NCBI GenBank assembly: GCA_030372965.1
Contig: JAUCQC010000262.1
Span: forward strand, 1 to 34,732
Direction: 5' to 3'
Origin: a bacterium
GTDB taxonomy: Bacteria; Zhuqueibacterota; QNDG01; DTFT01
Length of the DNA stretch: 34,732 nucleotides
In this document: positions 1 through 9,301 of the stretch, one piece after another
Numbering within the stretch: the first letter of the stretch is position 1
Layout of the letters: every line of letters starts with the position of its first letter
Notes under the pieces: generated by a model
The model's input: the letters and a program-made list of their open reading frames with translations, nothing else
Database searches by the model: none
Told to the model about the DNA's origin: nothing
Made by a program: the position numbers and the translations under genes

Positions 1-1
1 G

Positions 2-1837
2 CCCGAGGCCGCCCCGCAGGCCGCTCCGGCCTGGAACGCCGAGAAGGACAGGAGTCTCGTCTCCGACACCATCCGCATCAGCACCTCCAAGCTCGATTCG
101 CTCCTGCTTCAGGCCGAAGAACTGCTCGCGTCCAAGCTGACGGCGCTCCAGTTCACCAAGGACGAGCGGGAACTGGTGGCCTGGATCGACGCCTGGCGGA
201 AGGAATGGGAGAAGCGGGAGCCGGAACTGAAGGCCTTCCGGCGGGACATCGAAAAAATCGAAAAGAACGCGGACGGCCGGGCCGAGGCGTGGTTCGCCAT
301 CCACGATTTCCTCAACTACAATTTCGGGCAGGTGAAGGCCCTCGAATCGCAGCTTCAGACGATGTCCAAGGCGTCCGAGCAGAACACCCGCAACCTCGGC
401 GGACTCGTCGACACGCTGCTCCAGGACGTGAAGCAGGTCCTCACCCTCCCGTTCTCGACCCTGCTGAAAATCCTGCCCAAGATCGTCCGGGACCTGTCCC
501 GGGACCAGGGCAAGGACGTCGAACTGATCGTCAAGGGCAGCACCATCGAAATCGACCGGCGCATCCTCGAGGAGATGAAGGACCCCTTCATCCACATCCT
601 CCGCAACTGCGTCGATCACGGCATCGAGAAACCCGATGACCGGCGGAAGGCCAACAAGCCCGCGGGCGGATACATCTCCATCGTCATCTCGCAGTCCAGC
701 GGGAACAAGGTCGACATTCTGGTGTCGGACGACGGGCGCGGCGTGGACGCGGACCGGGTGCGGGCGTCGGCGGTTCGGCACGGCGTCATGAGCGAAGAGG
801 AGGTGCGGCGGCTCAGCGACGCGGAAGCGCGCATGCTCATCTTCCAGTCCGAGGTCTCCACGAGTCCCATCATCACCGACATTTCGGGACGGGGCCTCGG
901 GCTGGCGGTGGTCCGGGAGAAAGTCGAGAAACTGGGAGGCTCCATCGCGCTGGACACGGAAATCGGGAAAGGCACCACGTTCCGCATCCAGCTCCCCGTG
1001 ACGCTGGCCACTTTCCGGGGAATTCTCGTCGAGGTCAGCGAGCAGAGCTTCGTCATCCCGACCGTGAACGTCGACCGGGTCGTCCGCATCCGGCCCGCCG
1101 ACATCCGGACGGCCGAAAACCGGGAGACCGTCCTTCTGGACGGCAAGGTGGTCTCTCTCGTCCACCTCTCCGACGTCCTGGGGCTTCCCCGGCGGATCCG
1201 GCGCGGCGAGGAATCGGACATGCTCCAGGCGATCATCCTGAGCGCCGGAGACAAACGCATGGCCTTCGTCGTTCACGCCATCCGGAACGAGCAGGAGGTC
1301 CTGGTCAAGAGCCTCGGCCGGCAGCTCCAGCGGGTCCGCAACATCGCCGGGGCGACGATTCTGGGATCCAACAAGGTGATCCCCATTCTCAATGTGATCG
1401 ACCTGATGAAATCGGCGGTCCGGTCGAGCGCCATTCCCACCAAAATGACAACCACGGAGGGAACCGAAGTGGGCAAGAAGAACATCCTGGTGGCGGAAGA
1501 CTCCATCACCTCGCGGACGCTGTTGAAGAATATTCTGGAATCCGCCGGTTACCAGGTGAAGACGTCGGTCGACGGCGTGGACGCGCTGACGGCCCTGAGG
1601 ACCGAGACGTTCGATCTCGTCGTCTCGGACATCGAAATGCCGCGAATGAACGGATTCGACCTGGTCGCCCGGATCCGCAGCGACAAGGCCACGGCCGACC
1701 TGCCCGTCATCCTTGTCACCGCGCTGGAGTCCCGCGAGGACCGGGAGCGGGGCATCGACGTCGGCGCCAACGCCTACATCGTCAAGCGCAGTTTCGACCA
1801 GAGCAATCTGCTGGAAGTCATCAGCAAACTCATCTAA
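2..1837 (+). CDS. cheA: CheA-type histidine kinase fused to a C-terminal receiver (5'-truncated)
   Basis: Chemotaxis-family histidine kinase that would phosphorylate its own receiver and CheB. The reading frame is open from base 2, so the N-terminus (HPt/P1 domain expected) lies outside the window. A GTG at 176 is internal, because conserved sequence (TIRISTSKLDSLLLQAEELL) is already present at about 62-127. Order seen: Pro/Ala linker; helical dimerisation-like segment; HATPase with N-box LRNCVDHGIE near 596-628, G1 DDGRGVD and G2 GRGLGL; CheW-like domain from about 1000 to 1400; receiver from about 1470 to the end. The receiver has acidic ED, phospho-acceptor Asp at 1628-1630 (SDIEMP), Thr (VTA) and Lys (IVKR). 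Kinase-receiver fusions of this type are known, for example FrzE of Myxococcus. No MCP, CheW or CheR is visible, but they could lie upstream. cheB follows after 18 nt. Confidence 0.93.
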   Translation, partial: PEAAPQAAPAWNAEKDRSLVSDTIRISTSKLDSLLLQAEELLASKLTALQFTKDERELVAWIDAWRKEWEKREPELKAFRRDIEKIEKNADGRAEAWFAIHDFLNYNFGQVKALESQLQTMSKASEQNTRNLGGLVDTLLQDVKQVLTLPFSTLLKILPKIVRDLSRDQGKDVELIVKGSTIEIDRRILEEMKDPFIHILRNCVDHGIEKPDDRRKANKPAGGYISIVISQSSGNKVDILVSDDGRGVDADRVRASAVRHGVMSEEEVRRLSDAEARMLIFQSEVSTSPIITDISGRGLGLAVVREKVEKLGGSIALDTEIGKGTTFRIQLPVTLATFRGILVEVSEQSFVIPTVNVDRVVRIRPADIRTAENRETVLLDGKVVSLVHLSDVLGLPRRIRRGEESDMLQAIILSAGDKRMAFVVHAIRNEQEVLVKSLGRQLQRVRNIAGATILGSNKVIPILNVIDLMKSAVRSSAIPTKMTTTEGTEVGKKNILVAEDSITSRTLLKNILESAGYQVKTSVDGVDALTALRTETFDLVVSDIEMPRMNGFDLVARIRSDKATADLPVILVTALESREDRERGIDVGANAYIVKRSFDQSNLLEVISKLI

Positions 1838-1855
1838 CGGAGCCATTTCCCGATC

Positions 1856-2929
1856 ATGATTAAAGTACTCATCACCGAAGATTCCCCGGTCGTGCGGGGA
1901 TATCTGAAATACATACTGGGACAGGATCCGGACATCCAGGTCGTGGGGACCGCGCAGGACGGGGAGGAGGCGGTCCGCATGGTCGAGGTGCACAAGCCCG
2001 ACGTGGTGACCATGGACATTCACATGCCGAAGATGGACGGTTTCGAAGCCACGCGCCGCATCATGGAATCCAATCCCGTTCCCATCGTCATCGTCAGCGC
2101 CAGCTGGAATCCCGAGGAGGTGGACAAAACCTTCCGGACCATGGAGGCCGGCGCGGTCGCCGCGCTCGAGAAGCCGCGTGGCATGGGCCATCCGAACTCC
2201 GAATCGTCCGTCAAGGAGCTCCTGCAGACCGTCAAGCTGATGTCCGAGGTCAAGGTGGTCCGGCGGTGGTCCAAGTACAAGACCGCCAAGCCGGGCGCGC
2301 CGGAGCCGGCCTCCCCGTCCTCGGAGCCGTCGGTCCGCGCGCGGCCGGACACCCAGCTGGTGGCCGTCGGGGCCTCGACCGGCGGGCCCATGGTTCTGCA
2401 GACCCTGCTCGCGTCCCTGCCCAAGGATTTTCCGCTTCCCGTCGTCATCGTCCAGCACATCGCGCTGGGTTTTCTGGCGGGTCTCCGGGACTGGCTGGGC
2501 CGCAGCGCCTCCATGCCGGTGCACATCGCCGAGGACAAGCAGCAGCTGATGAACAGCCATGTCTATCTGGCCCCGGACGGTTTCCAGATGGGCATCGACC
2601 GCTTCCGCAAGGTCGCCCTGCAGAAGGACGTGCCCGGGTACACGCTCTGCCCGTCGGTTTCGTACATGTTCAAGTCCGTCGCCGAATCCTTCGGCGACCG
2701 CGCGATCGGGGTTCTGCTCACCGGCATGGGCCGGGACGGAGCGGAGGAGTTGCGGCTGATGAAGGAGAAAGGCGCGCTGACCGTCGCCCAGGACAAGGAG
2801 TCCTCCGTGGTCCACGGCATGCCGGGCGAAGCCATCCGGCTCGGCGGCGCCAGCTTCATCCTGCCGCCCGAGAAGATCGCGGGCAAACTGGTCGATCTGG
2901 CCTCCGGCGCCAGGCGCGAGGGGAAATAG
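1856..2929 (+). CDS. cheB: Chemotaxis response regulator protein-glutamate methylesterase CheB
   Basis: Two-domain CheB of normal length (357 aa). It removes methyl groups from (or deamidates) receptor glutamates when phosphorylated by CheA. The N-terminal receiver is residues 1-120, with acidic EDS near residue 8 and phospho-acceptor Asp54 in TMDIHMPKMDG. A Pro/Ser-rich linker follows at about 140-165. The C-terminal methylesterase keeps the Ser-His-Asp triad: Ser174 in VGASTGG, His201 in IVQHI and Asp294 in GMGRDGAEEL. It begins 18 nt after the CheA-type kinase and is surely co-transcribed. No methyltransferase CheR or receptor is seen here, so whether the targets are MCPs or other proteins is open. 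Confidence 0.96.
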   Translation: MIKVLITEDSPVVRGYLKYILGQDPDIQVVGTAQDGEEAVRMVEVHKPDVVTMDIHMPKMDGFEATRRIMESNPVPIVIVSASWNPEEVDKTFRTMEAGAVAALEKPRGMGHPNSESSVKELLQTVKLMSEVKVVRRWSKYKTAKPGAPEPASPSSEPSVRARPDTQLVAVGASTGGPMVLQTLLASLPKDFPLPVVIVQHIALGFLAGLRDWLGRSASMPVHIAEDKQQLMNSHVYLAPDGFQMGIDRFRKVALQKDVPGYTLCPSVSYMFKSVAESFGDRAIGVLLTGMGRDGAEELRLMKEKGALTVAQDKESSVVHGMPGEAIRLGGASFILPPEKIAGKLVDLASGARREGK

Positions 2930-3007
2930 GGGAAGACCGCAGACGGTCCCGGGCGGATCCGCCGGCCGGGACCCGGCGCGGAACCTTCTTCATGAGGGAC
3001 AACCGCC

Positions 3008-6000
3008 TTGGAAATGAACCGTAAAATGAAGAATCTCGGCGTCGAGATACTGATCGTCGAGGACAGCCCCACACAGGCGCTTCACCTGAAGTACATTCTC
3101 GAGTCGCACGACTACCAGGTCACCGTCTCCCGGAACGGCCGGGACGCCCTCGAGTACATGAAGACCCACAAGCCGACCATCGTCATCAGCGACATCCTGA
3201 TGCCCGAGATGGACGGCTATGAGCTCTGCCGCCAGATCCGGCAGGCCGACAACCTGAAATACATCCCGGTCATCCTCCTCACCCAGCTCGTCGATCCCCG
3301 CGACGTGATCCGCGGACTGCTGTCCGGCGCGGACAATTTCGTCACCAAGCCCTACAGCGAACAGTTCCTCATCTCCCGCATCCAGTACATCCTCGCGAAC
3401 CAGGAGCTCCGGCGGAACGCCATCACGGAGATGGGAATCGAGATTTTCTTCGCTGGTCAGAAGCATTTTATCACCTCCGACCGGATGCAGATTCTCGACC
3501 TTCTCTTCTCGACGTTCGAAAACGCCGTCCAGCGGAACCAGGAGCTGGAGGAGGCCAACAAGGAGCTTCGCAAGGCCATCGAGACGATCGAGACCATCAA
3601 CGAGGTTTCCGAGAAGCTCAACCGCTCCCTCCGGCCGGAGGGCGTCGCCGAGGCCATCGCCATCGGCGTGAAGCGGCTGATCGACTACAGCGAGTGTCTC
3701 ATCTACCGGATCGACGACCCGGGACAGCACCTCATTCCCCTCCGGTTCAGCCCGAAGACGGGCGAGGGCCTGACCGCGGCGGCCCCGGACCGGCCGCTCG
3801 AGGTGGGCGAAGGCATCATCGGGCTGGTTTTCGCCAAGGGCAAGCCCGAGATGATCGGCGACGTGTCGAAGCACCCCAAGTCGAACACGCCGCACGGCGT
3901 CAAGCCGCCCGAGGAGTCGATGCTCGCGGTGCCGATGCAGTACGAGGGAAAGACGCTCGGCGTCATCGCCCTGACGAAGCCGGGCCTGCACCAGTTTTCC
4001 GACGCCCATCTCCGCATCCTGACCATCCTCGCGGGACAGACGGGTGTCGCCATCGAGAACGCCCGCCTGATGCAGATGGAACGCCGGCGGACGCGGCAGC
4101 TCTCGCTGATCAACGAGGTGTCCCGGCGCGCGGCCTCCACGCTGGACAAGAAGGAGCTCTGCCGCCTGGTGGTCGACTCCATCCGAAGCGAATTCGAGTC
4201 CACCCAGGTCATCCTCATGCTCATGGACCCGGACAAGCACGAGCTGTTCATGCAGGTCCAGTCCGGACCGTTCACGGAGAAGATCCCGCTGGACCACACC
4301 CAGCCGGTCGAGGAGGGCATCGTCGGCAGGGCGGCGTCCACCGGAGAGGTGCAGGCGGTGAGGATCCGCAAAAAGACGGATCCGCCGGCCATTCTCCCGG
4401 ACGCGCAGTCCGAGCTCGCCGTGCCCATCCGCAAGAGCGGGGATCCGATCGGGGTTCTCCACCTGCTGAGCAGCCAGCCCGGCATGTTCGGGGAGACGGA
4501 CATTGAGATGATGAAGACCCTGGCCGACCAGATCGCCGTGGGGCTGGAGAACGCGCGGCTGTTCGAGAGCGAGAAGCGGAACAAGGAGATGGCGCAGGCC
4601 GCCAACCGCGCGAAAAGCGAATTCCTCGCGAACATGAGCCACGAAATCCGCACCCCGATGAACAGCATCATCGGGTTCTCGGAACTGCTGCTCCAGGAAA
4701 ACCTGCCCGCCGAATTGGCCGATTTCGTCCGCACGATCAAGGTCAACGGCGAGGACCTGCTCGAAATCATCAATGAAATCCTCGATCTGTCGAAGGTCGA
4801 AACCGGCCGCATGGAGGTCGAGACCATCGATTTCGACGGGGCGGAACTGGTTCAGAACGTCGCCAACCTCGTCCGTCCGAAAGTGCTGGACCGGGGGCTG
4901 GCGTTCGAGGTCGTGACCACGCCGCCGCAGCTGCCTTTCCTGCACGGCGACCGGACCAAGATCCGGCAGGTGCTGGTGAACCTTCTCGGCAACGCCGTGA
5001 AGTTCACCGAGGAGGGCAGCATCCGGCTCACGGTCGACCTCGACGAGCTGAACGCCGGCGAGGCCGTGATGACGGCGCACGTCCAGGACACGGGCATCGG
5101 CATCGCCAAGGACAAATTCGCGGCGATTTTCGAGCCGTTCACCCAGGCCGATGCGTCCATGACCCGCCGGTTCGGCGGGACGGGGCTCGGGCTGACGCTC
5201 TGCAAGAACATGGTCGAGCTGATGGGCGGAAAGCTCTGGTTCACGTCGGAGGTGAAACAGGGAAGCACGTTCTCGTTCTCGATCCCGGTCCGGGTCGTCC
5301 CCGAGTCCGCGCGAGAGGAGAAGGCGCCCCCGGCAAAGGCCGCTTCACGGGCGCCCGCGGCGTCCGGCGCGACCGTGTCGTCGGTGGAACAGAGCGTTTC
5401 GGCGGTCAATCAGGCGATCGCCGCTTCACGCGGCGCCTCGGGATCCGGAGAGACCGACGGCCGCAAGAAAAAGGCGCCGATGGTCCTGATCATCGAGGAC
5501 AACGCCAGCACGATTTCCCTGCTGACCCGCTACATGGAGAAGGACGGCTACCAGGTCATTTCCAGCTCGCATGGGGAAGACGGCGTGCTGAAGGCCAAGT
5601 TCTACCGGCCGGACGCCATTCTGCTCGAGATTCTACTGCCGGGAAAGATGGACGGATGGGAAGTCCTGCGGACCCTCAAGTCCAGCTCCCTGACACGGGA
5701 CATCCCGGTCATCGTCTGCTCGGTGCTGTCCAACCAGAAGAAGGCGTTCAGCCTGGGCGCCGTGGAGTACTTCGAAAAGCCGGCCCCCGAGAAGGCCCTT
5801 CTCGAAACCCTGCACCGGTCCATCGGAATGCCCACGGACACCGGCCAGGAGGTCCTGGTCATCGACGACGACCAGACCGTGCTGGTCCTGTTCGAGAAGA
5901 TTTTCAAGCGGCAGGGCCTGCCGGTCCGGACCTTCGAGAACGGCCGGGAGGCCATCGACTACATCGAGACCGGCGCGCCGATCTCGCTCATCATCCTCGA

Positions 6001-6967
6001 CCTGCTGATGCCCGGCATCGACGGATTCGAGGTTCTGCAGAAGCTGAAATCCTCCGAAAAGACGGCGGCCATACCCGTCGTCATCTACACGGCCAAAAAG
6101 CTCAACGCCAAGGACCGGTCCCGGCTGAGCCAGAATTACGAGCTCCTGCTTCAAAAAACCGAGGAAACCCCCGACACGCTCCTGCGGCAGATCAACGACC
6201 TGGTGTCGACACGGATCGAGCGGGGCGAAGCCGGGGGACCCGTCCGGTCCCGCGGGAAGATCCTGCTGGCCGAAGACGATCCCTCGGGCCAGAAGCTCAT
6301 GCAGCACATTCTCAACCGCATGGGGTACGACGTCGAACTGGCGGGAACGGGCAAGGAAGTGCTGAACAAGATCGACCAGGACCGTTTTGACATCGTGCTG
6401 ATGGACATGGAAATGCCGATCATGGACGGTTTCACCGCCACCCGGGAGCTCCGCAAGCGCGACGCGTACCGCGATTTCCCGATCATCGCGCTCACGGCCC
6501 ACGCCATGAAGGAACACCGGGACAAGACGATCGCCGCCGGGTGCACGGATTACCTCTCCAAGCCCATCAACCGGGAAAAACTGGAGGCCATGCTGGAAAA
6601 GTACATCGGACCCCCCGTCGCGCCCGCTCCGCCGGCGCAGGCCGCGCCGGCCGGAACCGCGCCCAAATCCGAGGCGAAAGCCGAGGCCAGGACCGAGGAC
6701 GATCCCCTGATGGCCGAACTGACACAGTTCTTCATCAGCGACCTGGCCCAGCGGATCCAGAAGTTCGACGCGGACATCAAGAGCAGGAACATCGATGAGG
6801 TCGTCCGGTTCGGACACTCGCTCAAGGGCACGGCCGGTTCCTACGGATTCCCTGAATTCTCGAAGATCGGGGGAGAGATCGAGAAGATCGGGAAGGAAGG
6901 CAACTGGGAAGCCATCCTGCAGCTCCAGAAGCGCCTTCAGGACGAATACCGCATCATCGAAGGGTGA
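3008..6967 (+). CDS. Large hybrid sensor histidine kinase (REC-GAF-GAF-HisKA-HATPase-REC-REC-REC-HPt)
   Basis: A 1319-residue soluble phosphorelay protein with no membrane segment. Domains: receiver 11-130 (Asp62 in [10 protein letters not shown]); coiled coil at about 165-205; GAF at about 195-355 and 370-525; HisKA with phospho-His545 in [10 protein letters not shown]; HATPase with Asn662 (LGNAVKF) and GGTGLGL near 720; Ala-rich linker; receiver 2 at about 820-935; receiver 3 (Asp998, [10 protein letters not shown]); receiver 4 (Asp1133, [10 protein letters not shown]); HPt at about 1230-1319 with His1270 in HSLKGTAG. Receiver 2 has Glu874 where Asp is expected ([12 protein letters not shown]), so it should not be phosphorylated. 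The start is probably TTG 3008, with GAGG at 2994-2997 about 10 nt upstream; ATG 3014 is an alternative. The leading receiver suggests input from another kinase, such as the upstream CheA. The GAF ligands are unknown. Confidence 0.93.
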   Translation: MEMNRKMKNLGVEILIVEDSPTQALHLKYILESHDYQVTVSRNGRDALEYMKTHKPTIVISDILMPEMDGYELCRQIRQADNLKYIPVILLTQLVDPRDVIRGLLSGADNFVTKPYSEQFLISRIQYILANQELRRNAITEMGIEIFFAGQKHFITSDRMQILDLLFSTFENAVQRNQELEEANKELRKAIETIETINEVSEKLNRSLRPEGVAEAIAIGVKRLIDYSECLIYRIDDPGQHLIPLRFSPKTGEGLTAAAPDRPLEVGEGIIGLVFAKGKPEMIGDVSKHPKSNTPHGVKPPEESMLAVPMQYEGKTLGVIALTKPGLHQFSDAHLRILTILAGQTGVAIENARLMQMERRRTRQLSLINEVSRRAASTLDKKELCRLVVDSIRSEFESTQVILMLMDPDKHELFMQVQSGPFTEKIPLDHTQPVEEGIVGRAASTGEVQAVRIRKKTDPPAILPDAQSELAVPIRKSGDPIGVLHLLSSQPGMFGETDIEMMKTLADQIAVGLENARLFESEKRNKEMAQAANRAKSEFLANMSHEIRTPMNSIIGFSELLLQENLPAELADFVRTIKVNGEDLLEIINEILDLSKVETGRMEVETIDFDGAELVQNVANLVRPKVLDRGLAFEVVTTPPQLPFLHGDRTKIRQVLVNLLGNAVKFTEEGSIRLTVDLDELNAGEAVMTAHVQDTGIGIAKDKFAAIFEPFTQADASMTRRFGGTGLGLTLCKNMVELMGGKLWFTSEVKQGSTFSFSIPVRVVPESAREEKAPPAKAASRAPAASGATVSSVEQSVSAVNQAIAASRGASGSGETDGRKKKAPMVLIIEDNASTISLLTRYMEKDGYQVISSSHGEDGVLKAKFYRPDAILLEILLPGKMDGWEVLRTLKSSSLTRDIPVIVCSVLSNQKKAFSLGAVEYFEKPAPEKALLETLHRSIGMPTDTGQEVLVIDDDQTVLVLFEKIFKRQGLPVRTFENGREAIDYIETGAPISLIILDLLMPGIDGFEVLQKLKSSEKTAAIPVVIYTAKKLNAKDRSRLSQNYELLLQKTEETPDTLLRQINDLVSTRIERGEAGGPVRSRGKILLAEDDPSGQKLMQHILNRMGYDVELAGTGKEVLNKIDQDRFDIVLMDMEMPIMDGFTATRELRKRDAYRDFPIIALTAHAMKEHRDKTIAAGCTDYLSKPINREKLEAMLEKYIGPPVAPAPPAQAAPAGTAPKSEAKAEARTEDDPLMAELTQFFISDLAQRIQKFDADIKSRNIDEVVRFGHSLKGTAGSYGFPEFSKIGGEIEKIGKEGNWEAILQLQKRLQDEYRIIEG

Positions 6968-6970
6968 CCG

Positions 6971-8074
6971 ATGAGACCCGAACAGATGACCGTTCTGACG
7001 GTGGACGACACGCCCGCGAACATACGCCTGCTCACGCACTATCTCGAGAAGCAGGGCTACCGCGTCCTCACCGCCGAGGACGGTTTTGAGGGGTTCAAGG
7101 CCGCCATTCAGCACCACCCCGATCTTGTTCTGCTCGACGTGATGATGCCCGGCACGGACGGGTACGAGGTCTGCGAGCTCCTCAAGGCCGAAGAGGAGAC
7201 CAAGGACATCCCCATCATGTTCCTCACCGCGAAGGCGGAGGTGGAAGACCGCATCCGCGGTTTCGAACTGGGCGCGGTGGATTACATCACCAAACCCTTC
7301 AACCTGACGGAAATCACCACGCGTCTGCGGACGCACCTGCGCCTCAAGTACCTCGAGAAGGAGCGTGTCCGGACGGGACAGATCCTGCTCCAGACGCAGA
7401 AGCTGGCGAGCCTGGGCCGCGCCCAGTCGGTTTTCGCGGAGCGGCTGGCCGGACTGGCCGAGCAGATCGGGTCCGGCCTGAAGAAGGCCGGATCCGGAGC
7501 GCCCGCCGAGGGAATGATTTCCGCGGTCGACGAGATGAAGCGCCTGCTCGGCGATCTCCGTTCCGTGTCGGACGCCACGGCGTCGGATGTGGAGCGCATC
7601 TCCCTCTCCGACTTGCTGGACGGCGTTCTGGACCTGATGGCCCCCGTCATTCAGAACAACGTCCGTTTCACCGTCGAGTGGCCGAAGGTGTCGCCCGTCG
7701 TCCTGGGCAACATCGGGATGCTGCACCAGGCGGTTCTCAACCTCGGCCTGAACGCCATGGAAACGGCGGTCGGGGGCGGGGATATCGCCGTGCGCGTGAC
7801 TGAAGGCCCCCTGCCCGGATCCGCGGGAAAGAACGGAGACGGGGAACCCGGGCCGGTGTACGCCTGCATCGCCATGACGGACGCGGCCCCGCGCAAGGAA
7901 CCGCTGTCCTTCGACCGGGTGACCGGCCTGTTCAGCACGGCGAAAAACAATCTCAACGCCGGCATCCGGCTGACCGCCATCAACGCCATCATGGTTCACC
8001 ACAAGGGTGTTCTCGATCTGACGGAGCAGGACGGACGCACGACGGTCTCGATTCACCTTCCGACGGCCGGCTGA
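6971..8074 (+). CDS. Response regulator fused to a degenerate histidine-kinase core
   Basis: A 367-residue protein starting 4 nt after the hybrid kinase stop. Residues 6-125 are an intact receiver, with acidic DD near 13, Asp56 in LLDVMMPGTDG, Thr in LTAKA and Lys in ITKPF. After a helical linker it resembles the dimerisation and ATPase domains of a histidine kinase. In QKLASLGRAQSVFAERL the position of the phospho-His is Glu157. An N-box-like segment is kept (HQAVLNLGLNAMETA), but the Gly-rich ATP-binding boxes are gone: DxGxG is absent, and NAGIRL stands where GTGLGL is expected. It therefore looks like a pseudokinase output domain switched by the receiver, probably acting by protein-protein contact. 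The likely phospho-donor is the HPt domain of the upstream hybrid kinase. There is no DNA-binding domain. Confidence 0.85.
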   Translation: MRPEQMTVLTVDDTPANIRLLTHYLEKQGYRVLTAEDGFEGFKAAIQHHPDLVLLDVMMPGTDGYEVCELLKAEEETKDIPIMFLTAKAEVEDRIRGFELGAVDYITKPFNLTEITTRLRTHLRLKYLEKERVRTGQILLQTQKLASLGRAQSVFAERLAGLAEQIGSGLKKAGSGAPAEGMISAVDEMKRLLGDLRSVSDATASDVERISLSDLLDGVLDLMAPVIQNNVRFTVEWPKVSPVVLGNIGMLHQAVLNLGLNAMETAVGGGDIAVRVTEGPLPGSAGKNGDGEPGPVYACIAMTDAAPRKEPLSFDRVTGLFSTAKNNLNAGIRLTAINAIMVHHKGVLDLTEQDGRTTVSIHLPTAG

Positions 8075-8107
8075 ACCGGCTTCGCTTCGTCTCCCGACAT
8101 CACTGTC

Positions 8108-8145
8108 AAAGGCGGCCTTCCGGATGAGGGCCGCCTTTTCCTTTT
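8108..8145 (+). terminator. Rho-independent terminator of the signalling cluster
   Basis: A perfect 10-bp stem (AAAGGCGGCC 8108-8117 with GGCCGCCTTT 8129-8138) has an 11-nt loop and is followed by a T-rich tail (TTTTCCTTTTATTT). It sits 34 nt after the last gene of the cluster and just before the next promoter. Confidence 0.88.
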
Positions 8146-8157
8146 ATTTCAAACGGG

Positions 8158-8186
8158 TTGACATGAAAAGCGGAAAGTCGTATATT
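8158..8186 (+). promoter_or_regulatory. Sigma70-type promoter for mltG-pcrA
   Basis: A perfect -35 TTGACA (8158-8163), a 17-nt spacer and -10 TATATT (8181-8186). Transcription should start near 8193, giving a leader of about 80 nt before mltG. Confidence 0.82.
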
Positions 8187-8272
8187 GTCGTTCGCGCCGG
8201 GAAGCGACCCGGCTGTTTTCAGACCGCCGCCGGACACACCGCGACAGTCCTCAACCCTTCGGCAGGACCGGG

Positions 8273-9301
8273 ATGGGAATCCGTTTCAATCCTCGAATCA
8301 CACGCAAGATTCTGATCGCGACGGCCGCCGGCCTGATCGTCGTCGTCACGGCCTGCGCCGTTCTGCTGTTCAGTCCGTTCCGCGTGGCGCCGGCTGAAAT
8401 CCGCATCGACCGGGGCAGTTCCGCCGGACGCGTCGCCGCGCTTCTCCGGGAGAACGGGGTCATCCGGTCCGAGAGGGCCTTCCGGATCGCCGTCCGGCTT
8501 CTCGGGGCGTCGAGACGCCTCGAGGCCGGCCGCTATTCCTTCGAATCCCCGCAATCCCTCTACGGAATCGTGTCCGCGATCCGCGACGGACGCGTGATGC
8601 GCGCGTCCGTCACCCTGCCGGAAGGCATGACGGCGCGCCGCATGGCCGGATTGCTGTCGCGCGCCGTGGATCTCGACTCCGCCTCGTTCATGGCCGCGGT
8701 TCTCGACACCGCGGCGGCCAGACGGTACGGCATTCGCGCGGGGTCTCTCGAAGGCTACCTGTTCCCGGACACGTACCGGTTCTCCACGTCCGTGTCGGTC
8801 GACGAAGTGCTGGACGCGCTGGTCGGGTCGTTCAGGCGTGTTGTCACCGACTCGATCGCGGCCCGTGCAAGGGACATGGGATTCGACACGCATCAGCTGA
8901 TCACCCTGGCCTCGCTCGTTGAAGGCGAGGCGCTTCTGGCGGAGGAACGGCCCCTGGTCGCCGCGGTCTATCTCAACCGGCTCCGCATCGGCATGGCCCT
9001 GCAGGCCTGCCCGACCATCCAGTATCTCCTCCCGGACGGCCCTCGCCGCCTGCTCAACCGGGATCTCCGCATCGAATCGCCCTACAACACTTATCTCCGC
9101 CCCGGGCTTCCGCCCGGACCGGTGAACAATCCCGGCCTGGCCTCCATACGGGCCGTCCTGAACCCCGCGCCCGTCAATTACCTGTACATGGTGGCCAACG
9201 GGGACGGTTCGCACACGTTTTCCTCCAACCTCGACGGACACAACCGGGCCAAACAGAGGCTGAACCGGCTCCGCCGCGAGCTTTCAAGGCGGAAGGAATG
9301 A
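8273..9301 (+). CDS. mltG: Endolytic murein transglycosylase MltG (YceG family)
   Basis: Inner-membrane lytic transglycosylase that cuts nascent peptidoglycan glycan strands and so sets their length. It has one N-terminal membrane anchor (about residues 14-34, LIVVVTACAVLLF), then a LysM-like segment and the YceG catalytic domain. The catalytic Glu is Glu217 in LASLVEGEA, matching E. coli Glu218. The family signature YNTYLRPGLPPGPVNNPGL and the ending YMVANGDGSHTFSSNL are present. Length is 342 aa, normal for the family. The ATG follows an AGGACCGG-like ribosome site. Its stop overlaps the start of pcrA by 4 nt (ATGA), so the two are translationally coupled. It is preceded by its own promoter. 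Confidence 0.95.
   Translation: MGIRFNPRITRKILIATAAGLIVVVTACAVLLFSPFRVAPAEIRIDRGSSAGRVAALLRENGVIRSERAFRIAVRLLGASRRLEAGRYSFESPQSLYGIVSAIRDGRVMRASVTLPEGMTARRMAGLLSRAVDLDSASFMAAVLDTAAARRYGIRAGSLEGYLFPDTYRFSTSVSVDEVLDALVGSFRRVVTDSIAARARDMGFDTHQLITLASLVEGEALLAEERPLVAAVYLNRLRIGMALQACPTIQYLLPDGPRRLLNRDLRIESPYNTYLRPGLPPGPVNNPGLASIRAVLNPAPVNYLYMVANGDGSHTFSSNLDGHNRAKQRLNRLRRELSRRKE

Noticed and set aside
2266-3024. Alternative + strand ORF overlapping cheB and running to 3024
   Set aside because: Its translation is an Arg/Gly/Pro-rich frame-shifted version of cheB without motifs.
2990-5080. Long minus-strand ORF (696 codons) opposite the hybrid kinase, and a similar one at 5633-8056
   Set aside because: The translations show no family motif, and the + strand has uninterrupted conserved domains. 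Long antisense frames are expected in GC-rich genes with third-position GC.
8124-8315. Small ORF of 63 codons between the signalling cluster and mltG
   Set aside because: It runs through the terminator, promoter and start of mltG, and its product matches nothing; the regulatory signals explain the sequence better.
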